Of a DNA stretch of 64,000 nt, positions 35,027 to 43,550 are shown piece by piece. The stretch lies in NCBI GenBank assembly GCA_015063245.1, contig SUSV01000001.1, positions 292,546-356,545 of the forward strand, written 5' to 3'. Made by a program: the position numbers and the translations under genes. A model generated the notes under the pieces. That model had not been told where the DNA came from, searched no databases, and was given only the letters and a program-made list of their open reading frames with translations. Positions within the stretch are counted from its first letter, which is position 1. The number at the start of each line of letters is the position of its first letter. The stretch comes from Thermoplasmata archaeon. Its GTDB lineage: Archaea > Thermoplasmatota > Thermoplasmata > Methanomassiliicoccales > Methanomethylophilaceae.

Positions 35027-37083
35027 TGTGGATCTCCAGGATACTCATGGAATCCTTCGGGGACCAGAGGGACAGGGACATCTGTCTGGGCAAGGGCCTC
35101 AATGTGATCTACGGGCCAAACGAAAGCGGTAAGACCACGACCATGGAGTTCGTCAGGAACACCCTGATCCCTACGAGGAGGCAGCTCTACCCCGAGCGTT
35201 CGAAATCGGATTCCGGAAGGATATATGCCGTAGAGGGCGGTAAGGAGTCCATAATCGAGTTCGGTTCGAAGGATCAGCCGCTACCTGATTACATCAAGGG
35301 CATGGATCCCGATTTCTACAGGAACATATTCGCCATGAACCAAAAAGGCCTCGACGAGATAGGGCCTCTGGCCAGCAACGAGATCAGATCCAGGTTCCTA
35401 ACCATTCCAGGCGGCGAGAGCATACCCGCAGTCATCGAATCGATAGACGAGGGCATAAAGTCCACACTCGGTTCGATCGCGCGTTCGCCCTCGACCGTCA
35501 ATAATATCCAGGCCGAAGAGGATGAAATCCATCGCAGCATCGATGCACTCAAGGCAGAAGCGGATCAGTACCATATCCTTGCGGAGAAGAGGGATCAGCT
35601 GACTTCTGAACTCTCCAGCATAGCCGAATCCAACAAGGATGCAACTGAGAACAACAGGATGTACGAGAAGGTCGAATCGGTGAGGCCGATGTACGAGAGC
35701 CTCCGGAGTCTGAAGGCTCGGAGGTCCGAACTGTCATCCAGGGCGGATGTCACCCAGCAGGACAGGGAGGAATACGAGAGGCTGAAGACAGACTTCAACA
35801 ACAAGACCTACGCCCAGAGCAAACTCGAGGATGAGAGGGACATGCTGTTCGATAAGGTCTCCCCATCGGTCGAATCCAAGGCCAGGAGCAACATCGCGGA
35901 CATCAGGGACATCCTGTCCAGGAGACACGAGTACAAGCAGCAGTCCGCACAGCAGCCCGCCTCCGGAAGGAAGAATGCGCCGGTCATCCCGCTGGTGTTC
36001 GTCGCTCTCGCGATACTGTCCCTCGTCATACCCGGGCTGGGGATGACGGCCAAAGCGGTCATCGTCGCCCTCTGTCTCGCCGTCGGAGCGGCATCATACT
36101 TCCTGCTCAAACCCAACCAGGATGATGCCCCGGACGACACCAGGGAGGCCTACGTGAGGGATCTGATGGCCCTTCTCGAGGAGATCGGCGTGAGGCACAC
36201 CTCCGTCGATGCAGACCTCGAGAGGCTGGAGACCATCGATTCCACGATCAGGGCGCTGGATTCGATGAAGGACAGATACACAGCGATGCAGCTGGACACG
36301 CTGTCGGCCGAGAAGGAGATGATCAGCCTCCTCTCAAGGTTCGGAGGGGAGGAGGGATATCAGGAATCTCTGAATGCAATGGCCGAGAAGGAGGCCCTTG
36401 ACCAGAAGATCGATTCCCTGAAGGCATCGATAAGGTCCCTGGGCTTCGACCCGGACGAGACGCTTCCGCAGCTGTCCCGCATCGATGTCGATGACGTCAG
36501 GTCGTCGGAGATAAACAGGGAGCTCGGCTCTCTCAAGATCAGTATGAAGAACGCATTGGACACCGAGAAGTTGGACAGGCTCATGGACGAGGAGGCATCG
36601 CTAGCATCCAGGATGAACGATGCGCTCAGGGAGGGCGCCGTGCTGATGCTCTCCTCCCACATAATCGACAGTGCATGCACGGACATCTATGAGAACGTAC
36701 ATCCCGATGTGGTGAAGGAGACCGATCGTCTTCTACACCTGATGACATCCGGAAAGTATAATCTCAACACTGATCCGAGAAGTAAGGACATTTCGATAAT
36801 ATCCGAGGACGGTCCGAAAGGCCCCAAGCAGTGGAGCACCGGGCTGCGCGCCGAGGTCCTGCTGTCTCTGAAGCTGGCCATAGCGAAGGAGATGGGGGAG
36901 TCCAAGGTGCCCATCATCCTGGATGATGTGCTGCTGCCCTTCGACCGTGAGAGGAAGAGGGGAGCGTGCAGAGCACTGTCCGAGCTGTCGCAGGACATGC
37001 AGATCCTGATGTTCACATGCGACGACTCCATACCGGAGATATGCAGGGATATCGAAGGCGCCACCGTCATCGACATCTCGTGA
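35023..37083 (+). CDS. YhaN-like SMC/Rad50-type ATPase with central membrane hairpin
   Basis: The 686-residue protein has Walker A GPNESGKTT (residues 31-39) at the start. At the end it has a signature-like STGLRAEVLLSLKLA and Walker B VPIILDDVL, the head-domain layout of Rad50/SbcC. The middle has coiled coils (about 165-310 and 365-560), interrupted by two hydrophobic helices at about 321-340 and 343-362 instead of the CxxC zinc hook. This matches bacterial YhaN, thought to be membrane-tethered. It is coupled to the nuclease gene by a 4-base overlap. The pair probably processes DNA at the membrane; that is inference. Confidence 0.88.
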   Translation: MMWISRILMESFGDQRDRDICLGKGLNVIYGPNESGKTTTMEFVRNTLIPTRRQLYPERSKSDSGRIYAVEGGKESIIEFGSKDQPLPDYIKGMDPDFYRNIFAMNQKGLDEIGPLASNEIRSRFLTIPGGESIPAVIESIDEGIKSTLGSIARSPSTVNNIQAEEDEIHRSIDALKAEADQYHILAEKRDQLTSELSSIAESNKDATENNRMYEKVESVRPMYESLRSLKARRSELSSRADVTQQDREEYERLKTDFNNKTYAQSKLEDERDMLFDKVSPSVESKARSNIADIRDILSRRHEYKQQSAQQPASGRKNAPVIPLVFVALAILSLVIPGLGMTAKAVIVALCLAVGAASYFLLKPNQDDAPDDTREAYVRDLMALLEEIGVRHTSVDADLERLETIDSTIRALDSMKDRYTAMQLDTLSAEKEMISLLSRFGGEEGYQESLNAMAEKEALDQKIDSLKASIRSLGFDPDETLPQLSRIDVDDVRSSEINRELGSLKISMKNALDTEKLDRLMDEEASLASRMNDALREGAVLMLSSHIIDSACTDIYENVHPDVVKETDRLLHLMTSGKYNLNTDPRSKDISIISEDGPKGPKQWSTGLRAEVLLSLKLAIAKEMGESKVPIILDDVLLPFDRERKRGACRALSELSQDMQILMFTCDDSIPEICRDIEGATVIDIS

Positions 37084-37421
37084 CGCAGGGGTGTTACTTC
37101 GCGGTCCGTCTGGATGAGTGGGCCAATGTACGGCCAGAAATAACAACTTCAGCGCCGAGAGTGTTACCCACATAATTATATACAGTATTTATTATGCAGA
37201 CTACAAGGAATCCTGTATTCCTGTTCACACATACAATATCACGATCATCACTCGTCACTATGACGAACTCCGAAGGAATCCGGGCAACGGAGCGACCGAC
37301 CCGACAAACGAAAGATTCTCAATCGGATTGGTTTAAAATTGGGCGTAAGCACAATAGGGTGCTCACGAAGGGATGCTAGAGCAGGTATCAGGTTTTCCGA
37401 TAAACCCCATGGAGGGTACAG
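37084..37421 (+). other. Long intergenic leader before dnaG
   Basis: A 338-base stretch without a convincing gene. A TATA-like ttatatacagtatttatta lies at about 37178-37196, and a weaker tttaaaatt at 37332. A small hairpin (ggttt / aaacc, 37392-37407) precedes the dnaG ribosome site GGAGGG. A 61-codon frame at 37194-37379 ends in TAG and has no family resemblance. The 5' leader of dnaG may be long. Confidence 0.55.
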
Positions 37422-39161
37422 ATGAACATTGATCCCAATGCAACGAAGTATATGGTAAAGGCGAAGATCAGCGCGGATGGAATCATCGACAGGCCTGATG
37501 TCGTCGGAGCGATTTTTGGACAGACCGAGGGACTCCTCGGAGACGAACTCGATCTCAGGGACCTTCAGAAATCAGGAAGGATCGGAAGGATAGAGGTCGA
37601 GACAGTCACTAAAGGCGGCAAGTCGGAAGGTATCATCTACATGTCTTCCAGCCTCGACCAGGTCGAGACCGTCATCCTCGCATCGGCGCTGGAGACGGTC
37701 GACCGCGTCGGACCCTGCAAGGCCTCCGTCCGCGTCCTCGGAATCGAGGATGTCCGTGTGACCAAGAGGGAGAAGGTCGTCGAGCGTGCGAAGGAGCTCC
37801 TCAACGAGCTCATGAAGCAGTCCGAGGGATCCAGCTCCAACCTTCTCAACAGCGTCAAGCAGAGCGTCCAGGTCGAGGAGATCACCACATACGGTCCCGA
37901 CAGGTGCCCTGCCGGACCCAACGTCAAGGATTCAGAAGCGATCATCATCGTCGAGGGCCGGTCGGATGTCCTCAACCTGCTGAAGGCGGGAATCAAGAAC
38001 GCCATCGCAGTCGAGGGAACCAACATCCCCAAGACCGTCCAGGACCTCTCCAGGGAGAGGGTCGTCACCGCATTCACAGACGGCGACAGGGGCGGAGAGC
38101 TCATCCTCAGGGAGCTCTTCCAGGTCGCAGAGGTCGACTTCGTCGCCCGTGCGCCCCGTGCACACGAGGTCGAGGAGCTGTCCTCCAAGCAGATCGTCAA
38201 GTGCCTCCGCAACAAGGTGCCCGGCGACCAGTACATGGAGATGAACAATCTCAACTTCGAGGAGAAGTCCTTCGACGAGCTCGACAACTTCGAGCCCCAG
38301 TCCGATTACAGGAACAACAGGAAGGATCACGACGAGCGCAGGAACCGCGACGACAAGCGCGACAGGTTCGACAAGAAGGACCGCGACGAGCGCAGGAACC
38401 GCGACGAGAGACGTGACGACCGCCGCAAGGAGCGCTTCAACAACGAGGCCCTCGACAAGTACAGGAAGAAGCGCGAGGAGCGCCAGGAGAAGGAGGAGAG
38501 GGACTACGAGCCCGCGATGGAGGCCGAGGCCCCCGCAGAGGAACCTGCAGAGGAGGCATCCGTCGCAGAGGAGCCCGTCTACGAGGAGCCCGCAGCAGAG
38601 CCCGTGACCGATGAGCCCGCCGAGGAGAAGCCAGCCGAGGAGGAGAGGCCCAAGAAGTCCACAAAGAGGAAGAAGGACGTCGAGGACAAGCCCAAGAAGA
38701 CCTCCAGGAGGAAGAAGGATGAGGAGGAGCCCGCAGAGGACGCCGCCGAACAGACCTCCGACGAGCCCGCAGCAGAGCCTGAGGAGGAGAAGCCCGCCGA
38801 GGAGGACAAGCCCAAGAAGGCAAGGACCCTCCGCGGAAAGAAGATCGTATCCGACAAGGTGCTCACCCCCGAGCAGGAATCATACCGCGACATGCTCCTC
38901 GAGCTGTCCACGACCCACAACGCCAAGGTCCTGAACGCTGACAACGAGGTCATCAGGCAGGTCGCCGTGAAGAGCCTCGTCAACTCCCTCAAGGAGGACG
39001 GCGACGAGGTCGTCGCCATCGTCTTCGACGGAGTCATCTCGCAGAGGATCATCGACGTCTCCTCGGAGAAGGGAATCAAGACCGTCGTCGGAACCCGCAG
39101 GGGTAACATCTCCAAGATGCCCGCCGATGTGACCATCTGGACCAAGGAAGACCTTGTCTGA
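37422..39161 (+). CDS. dnaG: DnaG-type archaeal primase / exosome subunit with charged tail
   Basis: Archaeal DnaG has a TOPRIM domain and is mainly linked to the RNA exosome, with weak primase activity. The 579-residue protein has an N-terminal archaeal domain (KYMVKAKISADGIIDRPDV), then TOPRIM with IIIVEGRSDVLNLL (about 170-185) and AFTDGDRGGEL (about 213). After about residue 285 comes a low-complexity tail: Arg/Asp-rich repeats (DERRNRD, three copies), then Pro-Ala-Glu-Lys repeats to about 490. A conserved C-terminal domain of about 85 residues follows. The tail is longer than in most DnaG proteins I know. The LonB-like gene follows 5 bases later. Confidence 0.94.
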   Translation: MNIDPNATKYMVKAKISADGIIDRPDVVGAIFGQTEGLLGDELDLRDLQKSGRIGRIEVETVTKGGKSEGIIYMSSSLDQVETVILASALETVDRVGPCKASVRVLGIEDVRVTKREKVVERAKELLNELMKQSEGSSSNLLNSVKQSVQVEEITTYGPDRCPAGPNVKDSEAIIIVEGRSDVLNLLKAGIKNAIAVEGTNIPKTVQDLSRERVVTAFTDGDRGGELILRELFQVAEVDFVARAPRAHEVEELSSKQIVKCLRNKVPGDQYMEMNNLNFEEKSFDELDNFEPQSDYRNNRKDHDERRNRDDKRDRFDKKDRDERRNRDERRDDRRKERFNNEALDKYRKKREERQEKEERDYEPAMEAEAPAEEPAEEASVAEEPVYEEPAAEPVTDEPAEEKPAEEERPKKSTKRKKDVEDKPKKTSRRKKDEEEPAEDAAEQTSDEPAAEPEEEKPAEEDKPKKARTLRGKKIVSDKVLTPEQESYRDMLLELSTTHNAKVLNADNEVIRQVAVKSLVNSLKEDGDEVVAIVFDGVISQRIIDVSSEKGIKTVVGTRRGNISKMPADVTIWTKEDLV

Positions 39162-39166
39162 TTACC

Positions 39167-40684
39167 ATGACAAAGCAGAAGCATGTAGAGACATGGGCGG
39201 ATGTCGAGGCACTGAAATCCACCAAGGACATCCTCATCCCGTCCGATCCCCTCGACAGGGTGCTGGGCCAGGAGGAGGCCATAGAACTGGCGAAGATCGC
39301 CGCCAAGCAGCGCAGGCATCTTCTCCTCGTCGGCCCTCCCGGAACAGGTAAGTCGATGATCGCACGCGCATTGTCGATGAACCTCCCTGCCCCCAAGCAG
39401 GAGATCCGTGTCGCCAAGAACCCTGAGAATCCCGAGAGGCCCCTGCTGTCCGTACTGGACGCCGACGAGGTACTCAGGGAGGAGGACATCAAGGCGGCAT
39501 CCATCGGGGTGCTGCTCAAGCCCGAGGAGGCTCCCAACAACGTCGCGGAGCACCTCGGATACAAGTGCAAGAACTGCGGAGGGTACTCCCTCCCCACCGA
39601 TCTGACATGCCCGCACTGCAACCAGAGCAAGCTGGATTCCACGCAGAACAAGAGCAATCCGTTCCAGGACATCCTGGGGAACCTCGGAGGCATGCTGGAT
39701 ATTGCATTACCAGAGATGACCGCCGGGAAGGAGAAGGTCACCACACGCGACAGGAACGACGAGCAGGTAATCTTCGAGCGTGCAGGCGACAAGATCCGCA
39801 AGCTCGACCAGGCCGCCATCGACAAGAGGGCCGAGCTCCAGAGCTCGACCAACGAGAAGGTGCTCGTCAAGCTCAGGAGGAATCCCTTCGTGCTCGCCAC
39901 CGGAGCCTCGGAGACGGAGCTTCTGGGAGATGTCCGCCATGACCCCTACGGAGGCCATGAGAAGCTCGGTTCTCCCGCATACGAGAGGATCGTGGCCGGA
40001 GCAATCCACGAGGCACACGAGGGAGTCCTGTTCATCGACGAGATCTCCCATCTGAAGGACCTCCAGAGGTACATCCTGACTGCGATGCAGGACAAGGTGT
40101 TCCCCATCACCGGAAGGAACCCGCAGTCCGCCGGTGCAAGCGTGAAGGTCGATTCAGTGCCCTGCGATTTCATCCTCGTGGCGGCATGCAACATCCAGGA
40201 TCTCGAGAACATCCTCTCGCCTCTCAGGTCGAGGATAATCGGTAACGGTTATGAGGTTCTTGTCGACATCGCGATGCCGGACACTCCGCGCAACCGCGCC
40301 AGGTATGCCCAGTTCGTGGCCCAGGAGGTCCAGTTCGACGGACACATCCCGCATGCCACAATCGAGGCGGTCGAGAAGATCATCGCCGAGGGTAAGAGGC
40401 GTGCCAAGCTGGACAACCAGAACAATGCGCTCACGCTCAGGCTGAGGGAGCTGGGAGGACTCATCAGGTCCGCCGGTGACATCGCCGTCATGGAGGGCGC
40501 CAAGTTCATCACAGGCGACCACATCGACAGGGCGCTGAGGAGATCCCGCAGCGTCGAGGAGCAGATCAAGGAGCGCTACGGCTCCTACAACAAGGGTCTC
40601 TCCAAGGACGTCTCGTCCGCTCAGAAGGAGCGCTCCAGCTACTACTTCGAGACCGAGCACCTGGACGACACCATGTTCTCCTGA
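39167..40684 (+). CDS. LonB-like AAA+ ATPase with zinc ribbon, without protease domain
   Basis: The 505-residue protein has Walker A GPPGTGKS (residues 56-63), Walker B GVLFIDEI, and a Lon-type lid region (AIEAVEKII-like TIEAVEKIIAEGKRRAKLDN). A zinc ribbon with C134, C137, C148 and C151 (CKNCGGY and CPHC) sits where archaeal LonB carries its membrane segments. The Ser-Lys protease domain that should follow is missing, and the gene ends cleanly at TGA before a terminator. It may be a remodeling ATPase rather than a protease. It is co-transcribed with dnaG, so a role in nucleic-acid or exosome function is possible. Confidence 0.85.
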   Translation: MTKQKHVETWADVEALKSTKDILIPSDPLDRVLGQEEAIELAKIAAKQRRHLLLVGPPGTGKSMIARALSMNLPAPKQEIRVAKNPENPERPLLSVLDADEVLREEDIKAASIGVLLKPEEAPNNVAEHLGYKCKNCGGYSLPTDLTCPHCNQSKLDSTQNKSNPFQDILGNLGGMLDIALPEMTAGKEKVTTRDRNDEQVIFERAGDKIRKLDQAAIDKRAELQSSTNEKVLVKLRRNPFVLATGASETELLGDVRHDPYGGHEKLGSPAYERIVAGAIHEAHEGVLFIDEISHLKDLQRYILTAMQDKVFPITGRNPQSAGASVKVDSVPCDFILVAACNIQDLENILSPLRSRIIGNGYEVLVDIAMPDTPRNRARYAQFVAQEVQFDGHIPHATIEAVEKIIAEGKRRAKLDNQNNALTLRLRELGGLIRSAGDIAVMEGAKFITGDHIDRALRRSRSVEEQIKERYGSYNKGLSKDVSSAQKERSSYYFETEHLDDTMFS

Positions 40685-40693
40685 AACTTCAAA

Positions 40694-40711
40694 AGGGGGT
40701 CCGCCCCCCAT
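40694..40711 (+). terminator. Terminator of the dnaG operon
   Basis: The stem aggggg-tccg-cccccc lies 10 bases after the stop of the LonB-like gene. Confidence 0.7.
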
Positions 40712-40813
40712 CTTCAATTTTAGACCCCATCTCTGCGCTTACCATACCGGCGTTCCAAATGATATGAACGACCGCTGAAAACTCTGATATACCACGCAGG
40801 CGTTTTTAATCCG

Positions 40814-43105
40814 ATGAGAGGAAAGGCGGGGCTTTTCATTGTTCTGGCATTTCTTATGCTGATTTCATTCTCAGCTCTCATCCTGTCCGACGACCAGGAT
40901 TCCGATGCTGCGAGCTATGATTACGACGGTAACAACGTCGCTGTCATATGGGATTCGAGCTTCGCCAAATCCCACAGCGGGTACAATAACCTCAATCTTC
41001 CCCCGGGTTCGGGCAAATGCATACTGACCATCACCGTGCCGAAGTACTCCACGCCGAACACCATCGGTCATGGGTTCTACGATGCCTCCAACGAGGACTC
41101 CCTCATACGCGACGTGCAGTATACCGCGAACACCACGACATCCCCAGGATCGGGTACCACGGTCATCAAGGTGACGATAGAGGATGTCGCCGATCTGCCG
41201 GAGGTATCCGTACTGAAGATCAACAACAGCTCCAGCTTGATCAAGGCCGATTTCGTCAAGCTGCGCATACATGTGGGCGAGATCATAATCACCGCTACCA
41301 ACAGCGGCAACCAGGTCGCCGTCCTCGACGTCAGCAAGGGAAGCAGCTACAGCTGGAATGTCAAAAAGTACTCTTTCAACGAGGATCTCAGGATAGCCGA
41401 CTACGAGGCAGGCAGGAAGAATGTCAGCATCATCTATGACGGTGCGGTATTCAGAAACGTCCATCTCTTCAGCGTGAACGACAAATCCTCTCTCAGCGGA
41501 AACATCGATGTCACCTTCAGCATGTACGGAGGGAGCATAACGTCGCTATCGTTCTTCCACATTCCGAAGTCTGTTCAGGATTCGCTGCCTGCCCTGTATG
41601 ACAGCGCACCGATGGCGCTGCATTCCGCCTCTGTAGCGATCAGGGGAGGGACGGTAGGTTCCATCAATCCGACATCGGACATGGTCTACATCCTCGATTA
41701 CACCCTGGAGCTATCAGGACAGTCCAGTGTGAACCGTGTATACACTTCGGGTGAGAAGGGAAGATACGGCAGCATCTCGGTACTTGTCGACGGTGCGCAC
41801 ATCGGCTACATGACCAATCTCGCCTCGAAGATCGGAGAGATCTCATACGATGTCAGGACAGGTACAATCGATTACTTCTGCATCGGAGCTAACTCCGACC
41901 ATTATCATTCATCGCAGCTCTCACAGGTCCCAACCTCATACGTCTCCAACGATGTCAACGTGAGGATCAGCGAGCTTGCCCAGGTCAAGAACTGCATCGT
42001 CGGCGCAGGCGTACTGGTCATCCCCAGGATCCTGAGCGACGGATCCCTTACCGAAGGTCCTGTCATCCACATGGTGAGGATCGATGCCCCTTCGACGGAG
42101 GTCTACAACGAGCTCACGTTCTTCTCCGATAACAGGAAATCCGCATATGTCCTGTCCAATTACAAGATCGGCGACACCGTCACAGCGCTGCCTATAATGA
42201 AGAGCCTGAACATCGACGGAAGGATGTACCAGACCTATTCGCCGGAAGGGGTCTGGGAATCTCTGACGGATTGTACGATAGGCGCCTCATGCACGCTGTA
42301 TATCGATACGGACTTCATCGTAATGGATACATACTCGCTCTATGTCGTCAAGGGGGCGACCTTGGTCAACTCCAACTATCTGATAATCAACGGCCGTCTG
42401 GTGAACGAGGGCGCGATAATCAACAACAGCGTCCTGCAGTACGGGCCGAAGGGCGAGGTGGAAGGTGAGATATCCGGAATCGGCAGCCTTTCCGATACGG
42501 CAATCAACAGAGGTTCCTCGGACAGCATCAACATCAGGTCGACCAGGTCATCGGTGACTGTTGACATCAAGAAGGACAGGCCCGACGACCTGCTTGCGAT
42601 CACAAGCATCTCCGTCCTATTCACGGATGAGAAGGGGCAGGGTCCTTTCGTGGGCGATGTGTCCGTGCTCATCTCGACCCCGGATGAACCGATATCCGAT
42701 GACAAGTTCACGATCTCCCTTGACAACCGTTCGTATTCGAACAAGTTCGACAACGCATTCACATTCGTTGTGAAGGGTATCGGTTCGGAGGTCCTTGACA
42801 AGTGCCAGTGCAAGATAACCCTGCCTGTCGACCATGACTACTGCACATCGGTATACTACTATGACCATGGTACGAATGCCTATGTCCTTCTCGCCTCGGC
42901 CGAGTGGACGCCAGAGATAACATTCTTCGCTGAACCGAACACGGGATACTACCTTCAGAGGTATTCCGGGGACAGGCCCGACATCGACGATGGGGATTCA
43001 GGCTCGAGCGGCAGGATCTCCTTCTTCGATTATGTGCTCATATCTGTGAACATAGCCATCCTATGCGGGACAGTATATGCTCTGATCACGATGAAACGTG
43101 ACTGA
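40814..43105 (+). CDS. Large exported cell-surface protein
   Basis: The 763-residue protein starts with a signal peptide (GLFIVLAFLMLISFSALIL, residues 7-25) and ends with a transmembrane helix (VLISVNIAILCGTVYALITM) and a short basic tail. It should therefore sit on the outside, anchored at its C-terminus. The body is rich in Ser, Thr, Asp and Asn with beta-strand repeats (SIVLINN-like, GTVGSINP, GRLVNEGAIINNS), as in beta-helix adhesin-like proteins. I recognise no enzymatic motif. It could be a surface-layer or adhesion protein. The 3' end overlaps the convergent GNAT gene by 20 bases. Confidence 0.75.
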   Translation: MRGKAGLFIVLAFLMLISFSALILSDDQDSDAASYDYDGNNVAVIWDSSFAKSHSGYNNLNLPPGSGKCILTITVPKYSTPNTIGHGFYDASNEDSLIRDVQYTANTTTSPGSGTTVIKVTIEDVADLPEVSVLKINNSSSLIKADFVKLRIHVGEIIITATNSGNQVAVLDVSKGSSYSWNVKKYSFNEDLRIADYEAGRKNVSIIYDGAVFRNVHLFSVNDKSSLSGNIDVTFSMYGGSITSLSFFHIPKSVQDSLPALYDSAPMALHSASVAIRGGTVGSINPTSDMVYILDYTLELSGQSSVNRVYTSGEKGRYGSISVLVDGAHIGYMTNLASKIGEISYDVRTGTIDYFCIGANSDHYHSSQLSQVPTSYVSNDVNVRISELAQVKNCIVGAGVLVIPRILSDGSLTEGPVIHMVRIDAPSTEVYNELTFFSDNRKSAYVLSNYKIGDTVTALPIMKSLNIDGRMYQTYSPEGVWESLTDCTIGASCTLYIDTDFIVMDTYSLYVVKGATLVNSNYLIINGRLVNEGAIINNSVLQYGPKGEVEGEISGIGSLSDTAINRGSSDSINIRSTRSSVTVDIKKDRPDDLLAITSISVLFTDEKGQGPFVGDVSVLISTPDEPISDDKFTISLDNRSYSNKFDNAFTFVVKGIGSEVLDKCQCKITLPVDHDYCTSVYYYDHGTNAYVLLASAEWTPEITFFAEPNTGYYLQRYSGDRPDIDDGDSGSSGRISFFDYVLISVNIAILCGTVYALITMKRD

Positions 43106-43550
43106 CGCCGTTGATGTTCACGACCATCCTGTATCCGTCCTGACCAGGTCCGTACAGGGACGGGAGGTTCTCAATAACCCTGAATCCTTTGCTATAATAG
43201 AATCTGTACGCGGATTCATTCGTAGTCCTCAGTTCGAGCTGGATCTCAGAATAGCCAGACATGAAACATTTGAGGCGGAATGCGTCGTAAAGCTTGGTCC
43301 CGACACCCTGTCCGCGGTGCTTAGAATCCACTGCGAAGAGGGCTATGGATGCCCTGCCGTTGCTCATCTGAGTCCCGGCGAGAGCACCCACTATGTTGCC
43401 GAAGAGGTCCTCGGCGACGAACTGCCCCTCGGGCCAAAGGGTCATGAAGTACTCTATGGTGTCGAGGGAGAAGCTGCCGTCGAGGTTGAGATTCATCACT
43501 GCGTAGACGTTCATCAGATCCGATGGTCTCATCGGCCTGCAGATGATCAA
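43086..43550 (-). CDS. GNAT-family N-acetyltransferase (RimI-like)
   Basis: A 154-residue acetyltransferase with the acetyl-CoA site SKHRGQGVGTKLYDA, a beta-alpha frame starting IICRPMRPSDL, and YRFYYSKGFRVIENL near the end. These features fit archaeal RimI/Ard1-type N-alpha-acetyltransferases. The start is a TTG overlapping the PLD gene's stop (TTGA), since beginning at ATG 43532 would lose the first strand. The substrate is probably protein N-termini, but that is from family knowledge only. Confidence 0.88.
   Translation of the reverse strand: MIICRPMRPSDLMNVYAVMNLNLDGSFSLDTIEYFMTLWPEGQFVAEDLFGNIVGALAGTQMSNGRASIALFAVDSKHRGQGVGTKLYDAFRLKCFMSGYSEIQLELRTTNESAYRFYYSKGFRVIENLPSLYGPGQDGYRMVVNINGVSHVSS

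Noticed and set aside
37194..37379. 61-codon ORF ending in TAG before dnaG, tested as another amber gene
   Set aside because: Reading through the TAG adds only seven residues before TAA, and the sequence shows no family pattern.
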